A DNA stretch of 64,000 nt from Bacteroides sp. (GTDB taxonomy: Bacteria > Bacteroidota > Bacteroidia > Bacteroidales > Bacteroidaceae): positions 1 through 64,000 of the forward strand of contig SUXW01000012.1 of the NCBI GenBank assembly GCA_015060765.1. The letters are read 5' to 3'. A program made the position numbers and the translations under genes. Under the pieces are notes generated by a model. That model saw only the letters and a program-made list of their open reading frames with translations. It did not search any database and was not told the DNA's origin. Shown in pieces: positions 17,121 to 25,497 of the stretch (position 1 is its first letter; every line of letters starts with the position of its first letter).

Positions 17121-18533
17121 ATGATAAGAAAAACGCTAACCGTTTTGGGGCTGTTACTCTGTACAGTATCATGTACCCAAAAGCCAGATGTGATGACCGA
17201 AGCTTTTGCACAAGCCGAAGCTATTGTAAATGCAATCAAACAGCCCGTATTTCCTGATAGTACCTTTTTGATTACCGACTTTGGTGCTGTAGAAGGCGAT
17301 TCAACTGCTCTTTACCACGAAAGCATCAACAACGCTATTCTGGCCTGCCACAATGCAGGAGGCGGCAAAGTGGTGGTACCTCAAGGTACATTCTATACAG
17401 GCCCTATCACCCTGTTGAGCCATGTAAACCTACACATCGAGAAAGGTGCCACTTTGAAATTCTCTACCAACCCTACCGACTATTTCCCGGCCGTACTCAG
17501 CCGTTGGGAAGGGATTGATTGTTACAATGCCCATCCGCTGATTTATGCATATCAGGCCGAGAACATTGCACTCACCGGCGAAGGAACACTCGACGGACAA
17601 GGAAGCAAGACCGACTGGTGGTACATGAAAGGCGGACGCCATACCATAGAAGGTATGCCCGACCAAATTACCAGCGGTGGTCGTGCCCGTCTGTTCGGTG
17701 CAGCAGAAAACGGAATCCCGGTAGAAGAACGTATCATGACTCCAGCCGATGCACTTCGCCCTCCGTTTGTCAGCTTCATGAATTGTACCAGCGCCCTCAT
17801 CGAAGGAGTCTATATCACCAACTCTCCTTTCTGGGTGATTCATCCTATCTTCTGTCAGGACCTGATTGTACGCGGTGTCAGAATCAACAGCCACGGGCCC
17901 AACAACGACGGTTGCGACCCCGAATCCTGTAAGAATGTATTAATTGAAAATTGCGTGTTCGATACAGGCGACGATTGCATTGCCATCAAGAGCGGACGCA
18001 ACAATGACGGCCGTAAATGGAATATCCCCAGCGAGAACATCGTTGTACGCCGTTGCCAGATGAAGGACGGACACGGAGGTGTAGTGGTAGGAAGTGAAAT
18101 TTCGGGTGGATACCGCAACCTCTACGTCGAAGATTGTGAAATGGACAGTCCCAACCTGGACCGTGTAGTACGTATCAAGACCAACGCTTGCCGCGGTGGA
18201 GTGATTGAAAACCTCTTTGTACGCAATGTCCACGTGAACGAATGTAACGAGGCAGTGATGCGCATCAATCTGCTTTACGAGCCCAACGAAGACTGTAATG
18301 CCGCCTTCCCACCCGTTGTACGCAACGTATACCTGAGCAATGTTACCTCGCAGAAGAGCAAGTATGGCATCATTATCGACGGATTTGAAGACAAGGCCAA
18401 TGTCTACAACATTCATGTAACCGATTGCGAATTCAATAATGTAAGCAAAGGCAACACCCGCATATCGGGCATGACCGAAAACATCTGTTTGGATAACTTA
18501 AAGATAAACGGTGAAGTCGTTGCGCTTCAATGA
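17121..18533 (+). CDS. Glycoside hydrolase family 28 lipoprotein (second copy)
   Basis: 470-residue lipoprotein: signal ending CTVSC (lipid Cys about 18), then a beta-helix starting ITDFGAVEGDST. GH28 catalytic signatures are complete: NNDGCDPES (NxD), DTGDDCIAIKSG (Asp pair), GHGGVVVGSE and VVRIKTNACRGG (classical RIK). It is therefore the more canonical of the two GH28 enzymes here. NNDGCDPESC is typical of Bacteroidetes exo-polygalacturonases, so release of single galacturonate units is plausible (inference). It is about 68 residues shorter than the paralogue at 5011 and stands alone between ackA and a dehydrogenase-like gene. Confidence 0.93.
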   Translation: MIRKTLTVLGLLLCTVSCTQKPDVMTEAFAQAEAIVNAIKQPVFPDSTFLITDFGAVEGDSTALYHESINNAILACHNAGGGKVVVPQGTFYTGPITLLSHVNLHIEKGATLKFSTNPTDYFPAVLSRWEGIDCYNAHPLIYAYQAENIALTGEGTLDGQGSKTDWWYMKGGRHTIEGMPDQITSGGRARLFGAAENGIPVEERIMTPADALRPPFVSFMNCTSALIEGVYITNSPFWVIHPIFCQDLIVRGVRINSHGPNNDGCDPESCKNVLIENCVFDTGDDCIAIKSGRNNDGRKWNIPSENIVVRRCQMKDGHGGVVVGSEISGGYRNLYVEDCEMDSPNLDRVVRIKTNACRGGVIENLFVRNVHVNECNEAVMRINLLYEPNEDCNAAFPPVVRNVYLSNVTSQKSKYGIIIDGFEDKANVYNIHVTDCEFNNVSKGNTRISGMTENICLDNLKINGEVVALQ

Positions 18534-18591
18534 AAAAAGTGCGAAAATATCCTTGATTACCAATATATTTAGGAAGAAGCATTTTTTCTTC

Positions 18592-18599
18592 TAAATTTG
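18592..18599 (+). promoter_or_regulatory. Promoter -7 element very close to the 18605 start codon
   Basis: TAAATTTG ends only 5 bp before the ATG at 18605. If it is used, transcription would begin at or next to the start codon, giving a leaderless or nearly leaderless mRNA. Confidence 0.45.
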
Positions 18600-18604
18600 T
18601 ACGT

Positions 18605-19498
18605 ATGATGAACAAATTCAAAAAATTAGTGTCTATCGAACCGGTGAGTTTGATTCCACAAGCCGAAGAGAAACTGAAGACCTTGGCCGATGAAGTGGTG
18701 ATGTACCCCGATGTCCCGATGGATGAAGACGAAATAGCGGCCCGCATAGGCGATGCCGATGCGGTACTACTGAGCTACACTTCGCGCCTCACCGCCAACA
18801 GTATGAAACAATGCCCCAACATCCGCTATGTAGGGATGTGCTGTTCGTTGTATTCGCCGGAGAGTGCCAATGTAGACATCCGCTATGCAGAAGCCAATGG
18901 CATTACCGTAACCGGTATCCGCGACTATGGCGATGAAGGAGTGGTAGAATATGTAGTGAGTGAATTGGTACGCTGCCTGCACGGTTTCGGACAAGAAGCA
19001 TGGGAAGGCATACCACGCGAAATAACCGGGCTGAAAGTGGGTGTGGTAGGACTGGGTAAATCGGGCGGCATGATTGCCGATGCCATGAAATTCTTCGGAG
19101 CCAAGATTGCCTATTTTGCCCGTAGCGAAAAGGAAGCAGCCAAAGCAAAGGGCTACCGTTTCTTGCCGCTTTGCGAGTTGTTGGCCGAAAGTGACGTGGT
19201 TTTCTGTTGCCTCAACAAGAATACCGTACTATTGCACGAACAGGAATTCCAGTGCTTGGGCAACCACAAGATTCTTTTCAATACCGGACTTTCACCCGCA
19301 TGGGATGAAGCGCCCTTCCTGAAATGGTTGGAGAAGGACAACCTTTGCTATTGCGATACATTGGGAGCATTGGGCAAGGAAGACTTGCTTTCACACCCCC
19401 ACGTGCATTGCGTCAATGTTTCGACCGGCCGTACCAGTCAAGCCTTCGTTCGCTTAAGCGAAAAGGTATTGGCAAACATCGAAGGCTTTCTGGGGTAA
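18605..19498 (+). CDS. D-2-hydroxyacid dehydrogenase-like protein, atypical active site
   Basis: 297 residues with the fold of D-isomer-specific 2-hydroxyacid dehydrogenases. An N-terminal half-domain (DADAVLLSYTSRLTANSM) is followed by the NAD-binding domain with GVVGLGKSGGMIADAM. The three catalytic positions look changed. Where family members have NxxRG the protein reads FNTGLSPAWDE, the Glu region reads CDTLGALGKED, and the usual TPHxA is replaced by HCVNVSTGRT. It may therefore be a divergent enzyme or a binding protein; I did not align it formally. Start MMNKF at 18605 or 18608. It lies between GH28 and the convergent aspartate-dehydrogenase-like gene. Confidence 0.78.
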   Translation: MMNKFKKLVSIEPVSLIPQAEEKLKTLADEVVMYPDVPMDEDEIAARIGDADAVLLSYTSRLTANSMKQCPNIRYVGMCCSLYSPESANVDIRYAEANGITVTGIRDYGDEGVVEYVVSELVRCLHGFGQEAWEGIPREITGLKVGVVGLGKSGGMIADAMKFFGAKIAYFARSEKEAAKAKGYRFLPLCELLAESDVVFCCLNKNTVLLHEQEFQCLGNHKILFNTGLSPAWDEAPFLKWLEKDNLCYCDTLGALGKEDLLSHPHVHCVNVSTGRTSQAFVRLSEKVLANIEGFLG

Positions 19499-19516
19499 AC
19501 TAGTATAACAAAAGAT

Positions 19517-20308
19517 TTAGACAAACACGATTGGGGAACATAAGTTCCTCAACGTGTTCACTACCGACCAACCGGCTATTTCGGCGGTAGCACTATACAC
19601 GTCGACTACAGCATGAACCTGTTCATTGCGTATTTCTACACGTTGGGTATCCCCTTTGAAGCCAGGTGTAGATTGCATGGTAACCTGCATTTGTTGGGGA
19701 CCAACCGATGCCCGTGATGCCGCAACGGTTACGTTGACTTTGGTAGGGAACATCTTGATGGCTTCCGAAGCTGTACCTTGAAAAACCGTACGTTGTTCCG
19801 TTTGCAATGAATCATCATAGACAGAAGTTCCACGCAAAGCATCAGGTCCCTTTTCATTAAAGAAACAAGCCTTTGCACCCCCCATCAAGGTTGCGGTCTG
19901 CAACACATCAAACCCACCTGTCGCACCCGAAACGATATATACATGCGCATTATTCTCTCTGGCTGTTCTTGTCACTTCATCATAAAAATCATCATCTGCA
20001 AAAGCCCCGATGGAAAGAGTGACAATAGAAACGCCTTGTTTCAATGCAGGTAAAGCACATTCATACATAGCGGCAGGCGAAGCAGTTTCCACCAAATAAT
20101 CAGGGTGCAAAGCCAATAGTTCGCTCCAAGAAGCGACAGCCTTACAATCATACCCTCCCTTACAGATTTTTTCGGCTAAAGATGCTGCCTTTTCCATTGA
20201 ACGTGAATATACGCCTACAATTTCATATTCGGGCAATAATCCTTGCAAAGAAGCGTTTGCCACTATATTTGCCAATTTTCCACAACCAACAATAACTATT
20301 TTTTTCAT
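19517..20308 (-). CDS. Aspartate dehydrogenase-like protein (NadX/DUF108 family)
   Basis: 263 residues, starting at 20308 (MKKIVIVGCGKLANIV), with an N-terminal Rossmann nucleotide motif and a second domain that resembles L-aspartate dehydrogenase: VETASPAAMYE, VTLSIGAFAD, IVSGATGGFDVLQ and the C-terminal NTLRNL. The enzyme would oxidise L-aspartate to iminoaspartate, the first step of NAD synthesis in organisms lacking nadB, or run a related reaction on another amino acid. No other nad gene is adjacent, so the role is inferred from family only. The longer track start lies in the promoter region. Convergent with the 2-hydroxyacid-dehydrogenase-like gene, 18 bp apart. Confidence 0.8.
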   Translation of the reverse strand: MKKIVIVGCGKLANIVANASLQGLLPEYEIVGVYSRSMEKAASLAEKICKGGYDCKAVASWSELLALHPDYLVETASPAAMYECALPALKQGVSIVTLSIGAFADDDFYDEVTRTARENNAHVYIVSGATGGFDVLQTATLMGGAKACFFNEKGPDALRGTSVYDDSLQTEQRTVFQGTASEAIKMFPTKVNVTVAASRASVGPQQMQVTMQSTPGFKGDTQRVEIRNEQVHAVVDVYSATAEIAGWSVVNTLRNLCSPIVFV

Positions 20309-20331
20309 AACGAATTCACATTTGATTGTTG

Positions 20332-20339
20332 CAAAGATA
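20332..20339 (-). promoter_or_regulatory. Promoter -7 element for the aspartate-dehydrogenase-like gene
   Basis: TATCTTTG on the minus strand, 24 bp before the start codon at 20308. Confidence 0.55.
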
Positions 20340-20448
20340 CGTTTTATTTTCCAAAACCGACAGAATCCCCCATCATCCATCTCTACGGGCACACAAAAAA
20401 AAGAACAAAACAGTTCGTTATTATAGGGAACATTTTATAAAAAACGTA

Positions 20449-20456
20449 TATCTTTG
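20449..20456 (+). promoter_or_regulatory. Promoter -7 element for the SGNH hydrolase gene
   Basis: TATCTTTG, 27 bp before the start codon at 20484. Confidence 0.55.
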
Positions 20457-20483
20457 TAGGAACAGTCACTATAATCGTTTCTC

Positions 20484-21230
20484 ATGAAAAAATTACTGCT
20501 ACTTTTATTCATTGCATTTGGCGTTACACTATCGCACGCCAATGGAATCAGAATTTTGTTCATAGGCGACTCCATTACCGACGGAGGTTGGGGAAGAAGT
20601 GGTGGAGACATGCGATCTTCCCAAGAGCGCAACCTATGGGATTTGAACCACATCTACGGACATAGCTACATGTTCTTGTGCGCAGCCTATTACCAAAGCG
20701 CTTTTCCTGAAAAGGAACTCCAATTCTACAACAGGGGAATCAGTGGCAATACCCTGAACGATTTATCTACACGTTGGGAAGAAGATGCCATTGCCTTACA
20801 TCCCGACGTTATCTCCATCCTTGTAGGTACCAATGATGTAGACGCATCATTAGCGAATGATTCGTTTGATAGTCAAGTTTGGGAAAAAGAATACCGTGCC
20901 CTATTGGACAAAACCATTCAGCACAATCCGAATGTCAAATTGGTATTATGCACTCCATTTACAGCCGAGACGGGACGATTGAAAGGTTCATCCAATTACA
21001 GGATACGAGAATCACGTATACAAACTTGCGCAGACATTATCGAACGCCTGGCCAATGACTATCGTGCCATACTCGTTACCTATCACACTCTTTTCAATCA
21101 TCTCCTGAAAGAATATCCCATTCAAGAAGGTCAATATTGGATATGGGATGGAATACACCCTACCCCTGCCGGTCATCAACGCATGGCCGACTTATGGATT
21201 GAAAATACCAAAGAATTCCTGGGCCATTAA
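20484..21230 (+). CDS. Secreted SGNH/GDSL-type esterase
   Basis: 248 residues: signal peptide to about residue 19 (LSHA), then the four SGNH blocks. Block I is FIGDSITDGG (Ser nucleophile), block II RGISGNTLNDL (oxyanion Gly), block III VGTNDVD (oxyanion Asn) and block V DGIHPTPAGHQ (Asp and His). It is a complete lipase/acylhydrolase active site. In this pectin-oriented context it could remove acetyl groups from plant polysaccharide, but the fold serves many esters. It is followed 66 bp later by the L-galactose operon; co-transcription is possible but not shown. Confidence 0.9.
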   Translation: MKKLLLLLFIAFGVTLSHANGIRILFIGDSITDGGWGRSGGDMRSSQERNLWDLNHIYGHSYMFLCAAYYQSAFPEKELQFYNRGISGNTLNDLSTRWEEDAIALHPDVISILVGTNDVDASLANDSFDSQVWEKEYRALLDKTIQHNPNVKLVLCTPFTAETGRLKGSSNYRIRESRIQTCADIIERLANDYRAILVTYHTLFNHLLKEYPIQEGQYWIWDGIHPTPAGHQRMADLWIENTKEFLGH

Positions 21231-21296
21231 AGATGGGTACACCAACCGATTTCAATCGTCTTTAAATATAATAATTACTATCTAAATACATCGAAT

Positions 21297-22229
21297 ATGA
21301 ATTATTACGAAATAGGGAAAACAGGTTTGAAGGTATCCAACCTTAGTTTTGGAGCTTCTTCTTTAGGAGGAGTTTTCCACAACATCCGTGAAACCGAAGG
21401 TATTCAAGCAGTCTTTACTGCCATTGAAAGAGGTATGAATTTCATCGATGTTTCACCATATTACGGCCATTACAAGGCCGAGACCGTATTGGGTAAGGCC
21501 CTTAAGGAAATTCAGCGTGACAAATACATTCTTTCTACCAAAGTTGGCCGATACGGAAAAGACGGTGTCAATACATGGGACTATTCCGCTCAACGCGCTA
21601 CCGACAGTGTATACGAAAGCATGGAACGTCTGAATATTGACTATATCGACATCATCAACGTACACGATGTAGAGTTTGCCGATTTGAACCAAGTGGTAAA
21701 CGAAACTTTGCCCGCCTTGGTTGCCTTACGGGAAAAAGGAGTAGTGGGACACGTAGGCATCACCGATCTGCAATTGGAAAACCTCAAGTGGGTTATCGAC
21801 CATTCTCCAGCCGGTACAGTAGAATCTGTATTGAGTTTCTGCCACTATTGCTTGTGCGATGACAAATTAGCCGATTTCTTGGATTACTTCGAAGAACGTG
21901 GTATCGGCATCATCAATGCCTCCCCTCTTTCCATGGGATTATTGTCACAACGAGGAGTACCCGATTGGCATCCGGCTCCCAAGCCATTGGTTGAAGCTTG
22001 TCAAAAAGCCGTACAACACTGTTTATCCAAGAACTATCCTATCGAGAAATTGGCAATCCAATATGCTGTAAGCAATCCACGCATCGCTACTACCCTATTC
22101 AGCTCTGCCAATCCGCAAAATGTCATCAAGAACATTGAGTTTGCAGAAGAGCCAATTGACTGGCAATTGGTACAGGAAGTACAGGATATTATCGGCGACC
22201 AGAAACGGGTTAGTTGGGCCAATTCATAA
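21297..22229 (+). CDS. Aldo/keto reductase, probable L-galactose dehydrogenase
   Basis: 310-residue aldo/keto reductase with the barrel motifs NFIDVSPYYGHYKAE (catalytic Asp and Tyr), LSTKVGRYG (Lys) and INVHDVEF (His), and a C-terminal NAD(P) site. Gene order aldo/keto reductase, COG3618 amidohydrolase, zinc dehydrogenase equals that of the L-galactose pathway characterised in Bacteroides vulgatus (Bvu0219, Bvu0220, Bvu0222), where the first enzyme oxidises L-galactose to L-galactono-1,5-lactone. Assignment to that step is by context. An L-fucose or related 6-deoxysugar dehydrogenase role would look much the same. The next gene starts 9 bp downstream. Confidence 0.85.
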   Translation: MNYYEIGKTGLKVSNLSFGASSLGGVFHNIRETEGIQAVFTAIERGMNFIDVSPYYGHYKAETVLGKALKEIQRDKYILSTKVGRYGKDGVNTWDYSAQRATDSVYESMERLNIDYIDIINVHDVEFADLNQVVNETLPALVALREKGVVGHVGITDLQLENLKWVIDHSPAGTVESVLSFCHYCLCDDKLADFLDYFEERGIGIINASPLSMGLLSQRGVPDWHPAPKPLVEACQKAVQHCLSKNYPIEKLAIQYAVSNPRIATTLFSSANPQNVIKNIEFAEEPIDWQLVQEVQDIIGDQKRVSWANS

Positions 22230-22238
22230 GTTAGAGTC

Positions 22239-23162
22239 ATGAACTATCAGATTATTGATGCGCATGCCCATTTGTGGCTGAAACAAGACACGGTAGTCGA
22301 TGGTCTTCCCATCCGTACCTTAGAAAATGGGCGTTCCCTTTTCATGGGAGAAATACGCCAAATGGTTCCTCCGTTCATGATCGACGGTGTGAACAGTGCA
22401 GAGGTGTTTCTGTCCAACATGGACTATGCACAAGTCTCCGCAGCAGTCATCACACAAGAATTTATTGACGGAATTCAAAACGATTATTTATGGGAGGTAG
22501 TCAACCGTTACCCCAACCGTTTCTTGGTATGCGGCATGTGTGAATTCCGCAAGCCCGGTTTCTTACCTCATGCCAAAGAACTGATTGAACAAGGATTCCG
22601 AGCCATCAAAATCCCCGCCCAACGTTTGCTGCTCCCCGAAGGTCGGATCTGTCTGACCAACGACGAAATGATGCAATTGTTCCATCTGATGGAAGAACGG
22701 GATATCCTTCTCTCCATCGATTTGGCCGATGGTGACTTGCAGGTAGGCGAAATGAAAGAGATTATACAGGAATGTCCCAACTTGAGAATAGCAATCGGAC
22801 ATTTCGGTATGGTTACCCGTCAAGGATGGGAAGAACAGATCAAACTGGCCCGTTATGAAAATGTCAGAATAGAATCGGGTGGAATCACCTGGTTGTTCAA
22901 CGATGAATTCTATCCATTCCAAGGGGCTATACGAGCCATCCGACAAGCAGCCGATTGGGCAGGAATGGAAAAGCTGATGTGGGGATCGGACTATCCACGC
23001 ACCATCACTGCCATCACTTATCGGATGTCATACGACTTTATCTGTAAGAGCAATGAACTTACAGAAGAAGAAAAAAGAATGTTCTTAGGCAACAATGCCA
23101 AAAAGTTCTACGGATTCAAGAATCTGATAGAACTTCCCTATATTAAGAATATGTCAGAGTAA
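22239..23162 (+). CDS. Amidohydrolase family protein, probable L-galactono-lactone lactonase (COG3618)
   Basis: 307-residue TIM-barrel amidohydrolase of the COG3618 lactonase group: IIDAHAHLWL at the first strand, IDLADGDLQ, AIGHFGMVTRQ and WGSDYPRT near the C-terminus carrying the catalytic Asp. This group hydrolyses sugar lactones such as fuconolactone and galactonolactone. Placed between the aldo/keto reductase and the zinc dehydrogenase, it should open L-galactono-1,5-lactone to L-galactonate, as in B. vulgatus. Tight spacing on both sides (9 and 23 bp) shows one operon. Confidence 0.86.
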   Translation: MNYQIIDAHAHLWLKQDTVVDGLPIRTLENGRSLFMGEIRQMVPPFMIDGVNSAEVFLSNMDYAQVSAAVITQEFIDGIQNDYLWEVVNRYPNRFLVCGMCEFRKPGFLPHAKELIEQGFRAIKIPAQRLLLPEGRICLTNDEMMQLFHLMEERDILLSIDLADGDLQVGEMKEIIQECPNLRIAIGHFGMVTRQGWEEQIKLARYENVRIESGGITWLFNDEFYPFQGAIRAIRQAADWAGMEKLMWGSDYPRTITAITYRMSYDFICKSNELTEEEKRMFLGNNAKKFYGFKNLIELPYIKNMSE

Positions 23163-23185
23163 TCAGAGTAAAATTAACATCGAAT

Positions 23186-24205
23186 ATGAAAGCAATCCAA
23201 ATTCCAGCTACTAACGAAATGCAAGTGGTAGCGATTGACAAACCTGTTGCAAAGGCAGGAGAAGTTTTGGTAAAGATCCACTACGTAGGTTTCTGCGGTT
23301 CCGACCTCAATACCTTTTTGGGTAAGAACCCGATGGTAAAGATGCCGGTTATCCCTGGTCATGAGATTGGAGCGGTCATCGAAGAAGTAGGCGAAGGTGT
23401 ACCTTCCACCTTGACACCCGGTATGATTGTTACCGTCAATCCATATACCAATTGTGGAAAGTGTGCTTCTTGCCGTAACCGCCGTTTCAATGCTTGTGAA
23501 CACAACGAAACATTGGGCGTGCAACGTAATGGTGCCATGGCAGAATATCTGGTTCTTCCATGGGAAAAGATTATCCCGGCAACCGGTATCAGTCCACGTG
23601 ATTGTGCCTTGATTGAACCGATGAGTGTAGGTTTCCATGCTGTAAGCAACGGTCAGGTTACTGATATAGATACTGTTATGGTTATTGGTTGCGGTATGGT
23701 AGGTATGGGTGCCATCATCCGTGCATCCTTGCGAGGAGCTACCGTCATAGCTGTCGACTTGGATGATGAAAAATTGGCATTGGCCAAAGAAGTCGGTGCT
23801 ACCTATGCCATCAACTCCATGAAAGAAGATGTACACGAACGTCTGCAAGAAATAACCGAAGGCTTCGGTGTAGATGTAGTGATTGAAGCCGTGGGAAGTC
23901 CGATAACCTACAACATGGCCATCAATGAAGTAGCCTTCACCGGTCGGGTAGTATTCATCGGTTATGCCAAGTCGGAAGTTGCTTTCCAAACTAAACTCTT
24001 TGTACAGAAAGAACTTTGCATCCGCGGCTCACGCAATGCGTTGCCCGAAGATTTCCGTGCCGTAATCCGATATTTGAAAGGCAGGGATTTCCCGTATGCT
24101 AAATTCATTAGTAAGACAGCAACTCCGGAAACGGCCATCGAAGCCATGCAAGAATGGGCATCCGCTCCTCAGAAGGTATTCCGCATTTTAGTGGATTTCC
24201 AATAA
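23186..24205 (+). CDS. Zinc-dependent alcohol dehydrogenase, probable L-galactonate 5-dehydrogenase
   Basis: 339-residue medium-chain dehydrogenase. The catalytic zinc Cys is in GFCGSDLNT, GHEIGAVIEEVG carries the His/Glu, the structural zinc is bound by CGKCASCRNRRFNAC, and the cofactor site is VIGCGMVGMGA with an acidic residue (VDLDDE) after strand 2, favouring NAD. By comparison with B. vulgatus it would oxidise L-galactonate to D-tagaturonate, which enters the galacturonate route (UxaB/UxaA). It is the last gene of the trio and ends at a bidirectional hairpin shared with lpxH. Confidence 0.87.
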   Translation: MKAIQIPATNEMQVVAIDKPVAKAGEVLVKIHYVGFCGSDLNTFLGKNPMVKMPVIPGHEIGAVIEEVGEGVPSTLTPGMIVTVNPYTNCGKCASCRNRRFNACEHNETLGVQRNGAMAEYLVLPWEKIIPATGISPRDCALIEPMSVGFHAVSNGQVTDIDTVMVIGCGMVGMGAIIRASLRGATVIAVDLDDEKLALAKEVGATYAINSMKEDVHERLQEITEGFGVDVVIEAVGSPITYNMAINEVAFTGRVVFIGYAKSEVAFQTKLFVQKELCIRGSRNALPEDFRAVIRYLKGRDFPYAKFISKTATPETAIEAMQEWASAPQKVFRILVDFQ

Positions 24206-24212
24206 AGGAAAA

Positions 24213-24242
24213 AAGAAAGCCAACTTCAAAGTTGGCTTTCTC
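24213..24242. terminator. Bidirectional terminator between the L-galactose operon and lpxH
   Basis: AGAAAGCCAAC ttcaaa GTTGGCTTTCT forms a perfect stem with A-run on one side and T-rich sequence on the other. The lpxH stop codon lies in the loop. Confidence 0.75.
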
Positions 24243-25002
24243 CTTCTATATACTGTTCCAGGAACATATTCTCTCCATCAAAGACTGCATACGAGAATTC
24301 TTGTATCCAATCACCCAATATCAGCATTCTCGAAGTATGGCTAAGCATCAGGTCGAGCATGATGTGCCGATGCCCGTAAACAAAGAAATTGACTTCCGGA
24401 TTTTTCTTCAGGTATTCTTTGGAGTAGATCACCAACGGTTCTTCCTTTTCTCCCATATATTCCGGTTCCTTACCGTCCACACGCTTCAGGCGACTATGTT
24501 TTGCCCATTCCAAACCAAAGTCTATACTCCATCGAGGATGAATCATTGAGAATAAAGTCTGCAAAGTTTTGCTATGAAACATAGTCCGTATCAGTTTGAA
24601 CTTCCAATCCTTGTCTCCCAATCCGTCGCCGTGTGCCAGATAGAACTCCTTCCCGTAAATTTCACAATTCAAAGGCTGTCGATGAAGGATTACTCCACAT
24701 TCCTTTTCCAAATAATCCCCGCACCATATATCGTGGTTACCGATAAAGAAATGCACTTCCACTCCCCTATCAGTCAGTTCGGCTATCTTTCCCAAAAAAC
24801 GGGTAAAGCCTTTAGGTACCACCATTTTGAATTCGTACCAGAAGTCGAACATATCCCCCAACATATACACCGCCGCCGCATTATCCTTGATACTATCCAG
24901 GAAATTTACCAAACGACGTTCTTGCGTGCGAGCATGAGGGATGGCACGAGAACCCAAATGGGCATCGGATATGAAATAGACATTCTTCATAGACTTATCC
25001 AT
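24226..25002 (-). CDS. lpxH: UDP-2,3-diacylglucosamine diphosphatase (LpxH-type metallophosphoesterase)
   Basis: 258 residues from the start at 25002 (MDKSMKNVYF). It hydrolyses UDP-2,3-diacylglucosamine to lipid X in lipid A synthesis, acting at the inner face of the inner membrane. The calcineurin-like metal site is complete: FISDAHLGS (DxH), LGDMFDFW (GDxxD), FIGNHD (GNHD), LAHGDG and YGHRH. Its start codon shares one base with the stop of the upstream SufT-like gene (TAATG), pointing to translational coupling; a second Met lies at 24990. The longer track start lies inside the upstream gene. Confidence 0.9.
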   Translation of the reverse strand: MDKSMKNVYFISDAHLGSRAIPHARTQERRLVNFLDSIKDNAAAVYMLGDMFDFWYEFKMVVPKGFTRFLGKIAELTDRGVEVHFFIGNHDIWCGDYLEKECGVILHRQPLNCEIYGKEFYLAHGDGLGDKDWKFKLIRTMFHSKTLQTLFSMIHPRWSIDFGLEWAKHSRLKRVDGKEPEYMGEKEEPLVIYSKEYLKKNPEVNFFVYGHRHIMLDLMLSHTSRMLILGDWIQEFSYAVFDGENMFLEQYIEGESQL

Positions 25003-25331
25003 TAAAGGAATCCTAATTCCAATTTTGCTTCTTCGGTCATCATGTCCTTGTTCCATTCCGGTTCAAAGACTAAATTCACCATAGCCGACGATACTCCTTC
25101 GACCGATTCTATCTTCTGACGAACATCCTCCATGATGAAATCGGCCGCCGGACAATTGGGAGCCGTCAATGTCATATCGATCACCGCTTCTCCATCGTCC
25201 TGCAAGTCGATTTTATAAATCAGCCCCAAGTCGTATACATTTACCGGAATTTCCGGATCGAACACCGTCTTGAGCATTGCAATGATTCTTTCTTCTATCT
25301 GCAAACGAACTTCTGCATCCATTGTTTTCAT
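25002..25331 (-). CDS. SufT/MIP18-like iron-sulfur assembly factor (DUF59)
   Basis: 109 residues. The DUF59 core reads VFDPEIPVNVYDLGLIY and continues with MTLTAPNCPAADF, where the Cys is the conserved one in SufT/Fe-S carrier proteins. It probably helps load Fe-S clusters onto target proteins. Start choice is between 25331 (MKTMDAE) and 25322 (MDAEVR). The promoter TATCTTTG at 25344-25351 would give a very short leader for the first. It is co-transcribed with lpxH through a TAATG junction, although the two have no obvious shared pathway. Confidence 0.88.
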   Translation of the reverse strand: MKTMDAEVRLQIEERIIAMLKTVFDPEIPVNVYDLGLIYKIDLQDDGEAVIDMTLTAPNCPAADFIMEDVRQKIESVEGVSSAMVNLVFEPEWNKDMMTEEAKLELGFL

Positions 25332-25343
25332 TATTTGTTCCTG

Positions 25344-25351
25344 CAAAGATA
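25344..25351 (-). promoter_or_regulatory. Promoter -7 element for the SufT-like gene and lpxH
   Basis: TATCTTTG on the minus strand just upstream of the SufT-like start. Confidence 0.5.
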
Positions 25352-25428
25352 CTTATTTTTCTGATACGGGAATAAAAACAAATACAGATAGTCTCCAATA
25401 GCTAACAAATCTTAATAATGTTTCATCT

Positions 25429-25442
25429 ACTATTAAAATAGT
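25429..25442. promoter_or_regulatory. Candidate BlaI-type operator
   Basis: ACTATT aa AATAGT is a perfect 6-bp inverted repeat with a 2-bp spacer, 56 bp upstream of the blaI-like start. It is close to the -33 region of the promoter-like TACTTTCG at 25465-25472. BlaI/MecI repressors bind short dyads of this kind and usually repress their own operon; the binding itself is inference. Confidence 0.4.
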
Positions 25443-25497
25443 TGTAAACAAAAATAAGGTGGTCTACTTTCGTAAGCAGAACAAAAAATAAGAAGAT

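Noticed and set aside
23174-23989. 271-aa minus ORF opposite the zinc dehydrogenase
   Set aside because: Antisense shadow of a gene with full zinc and NAD motifs.
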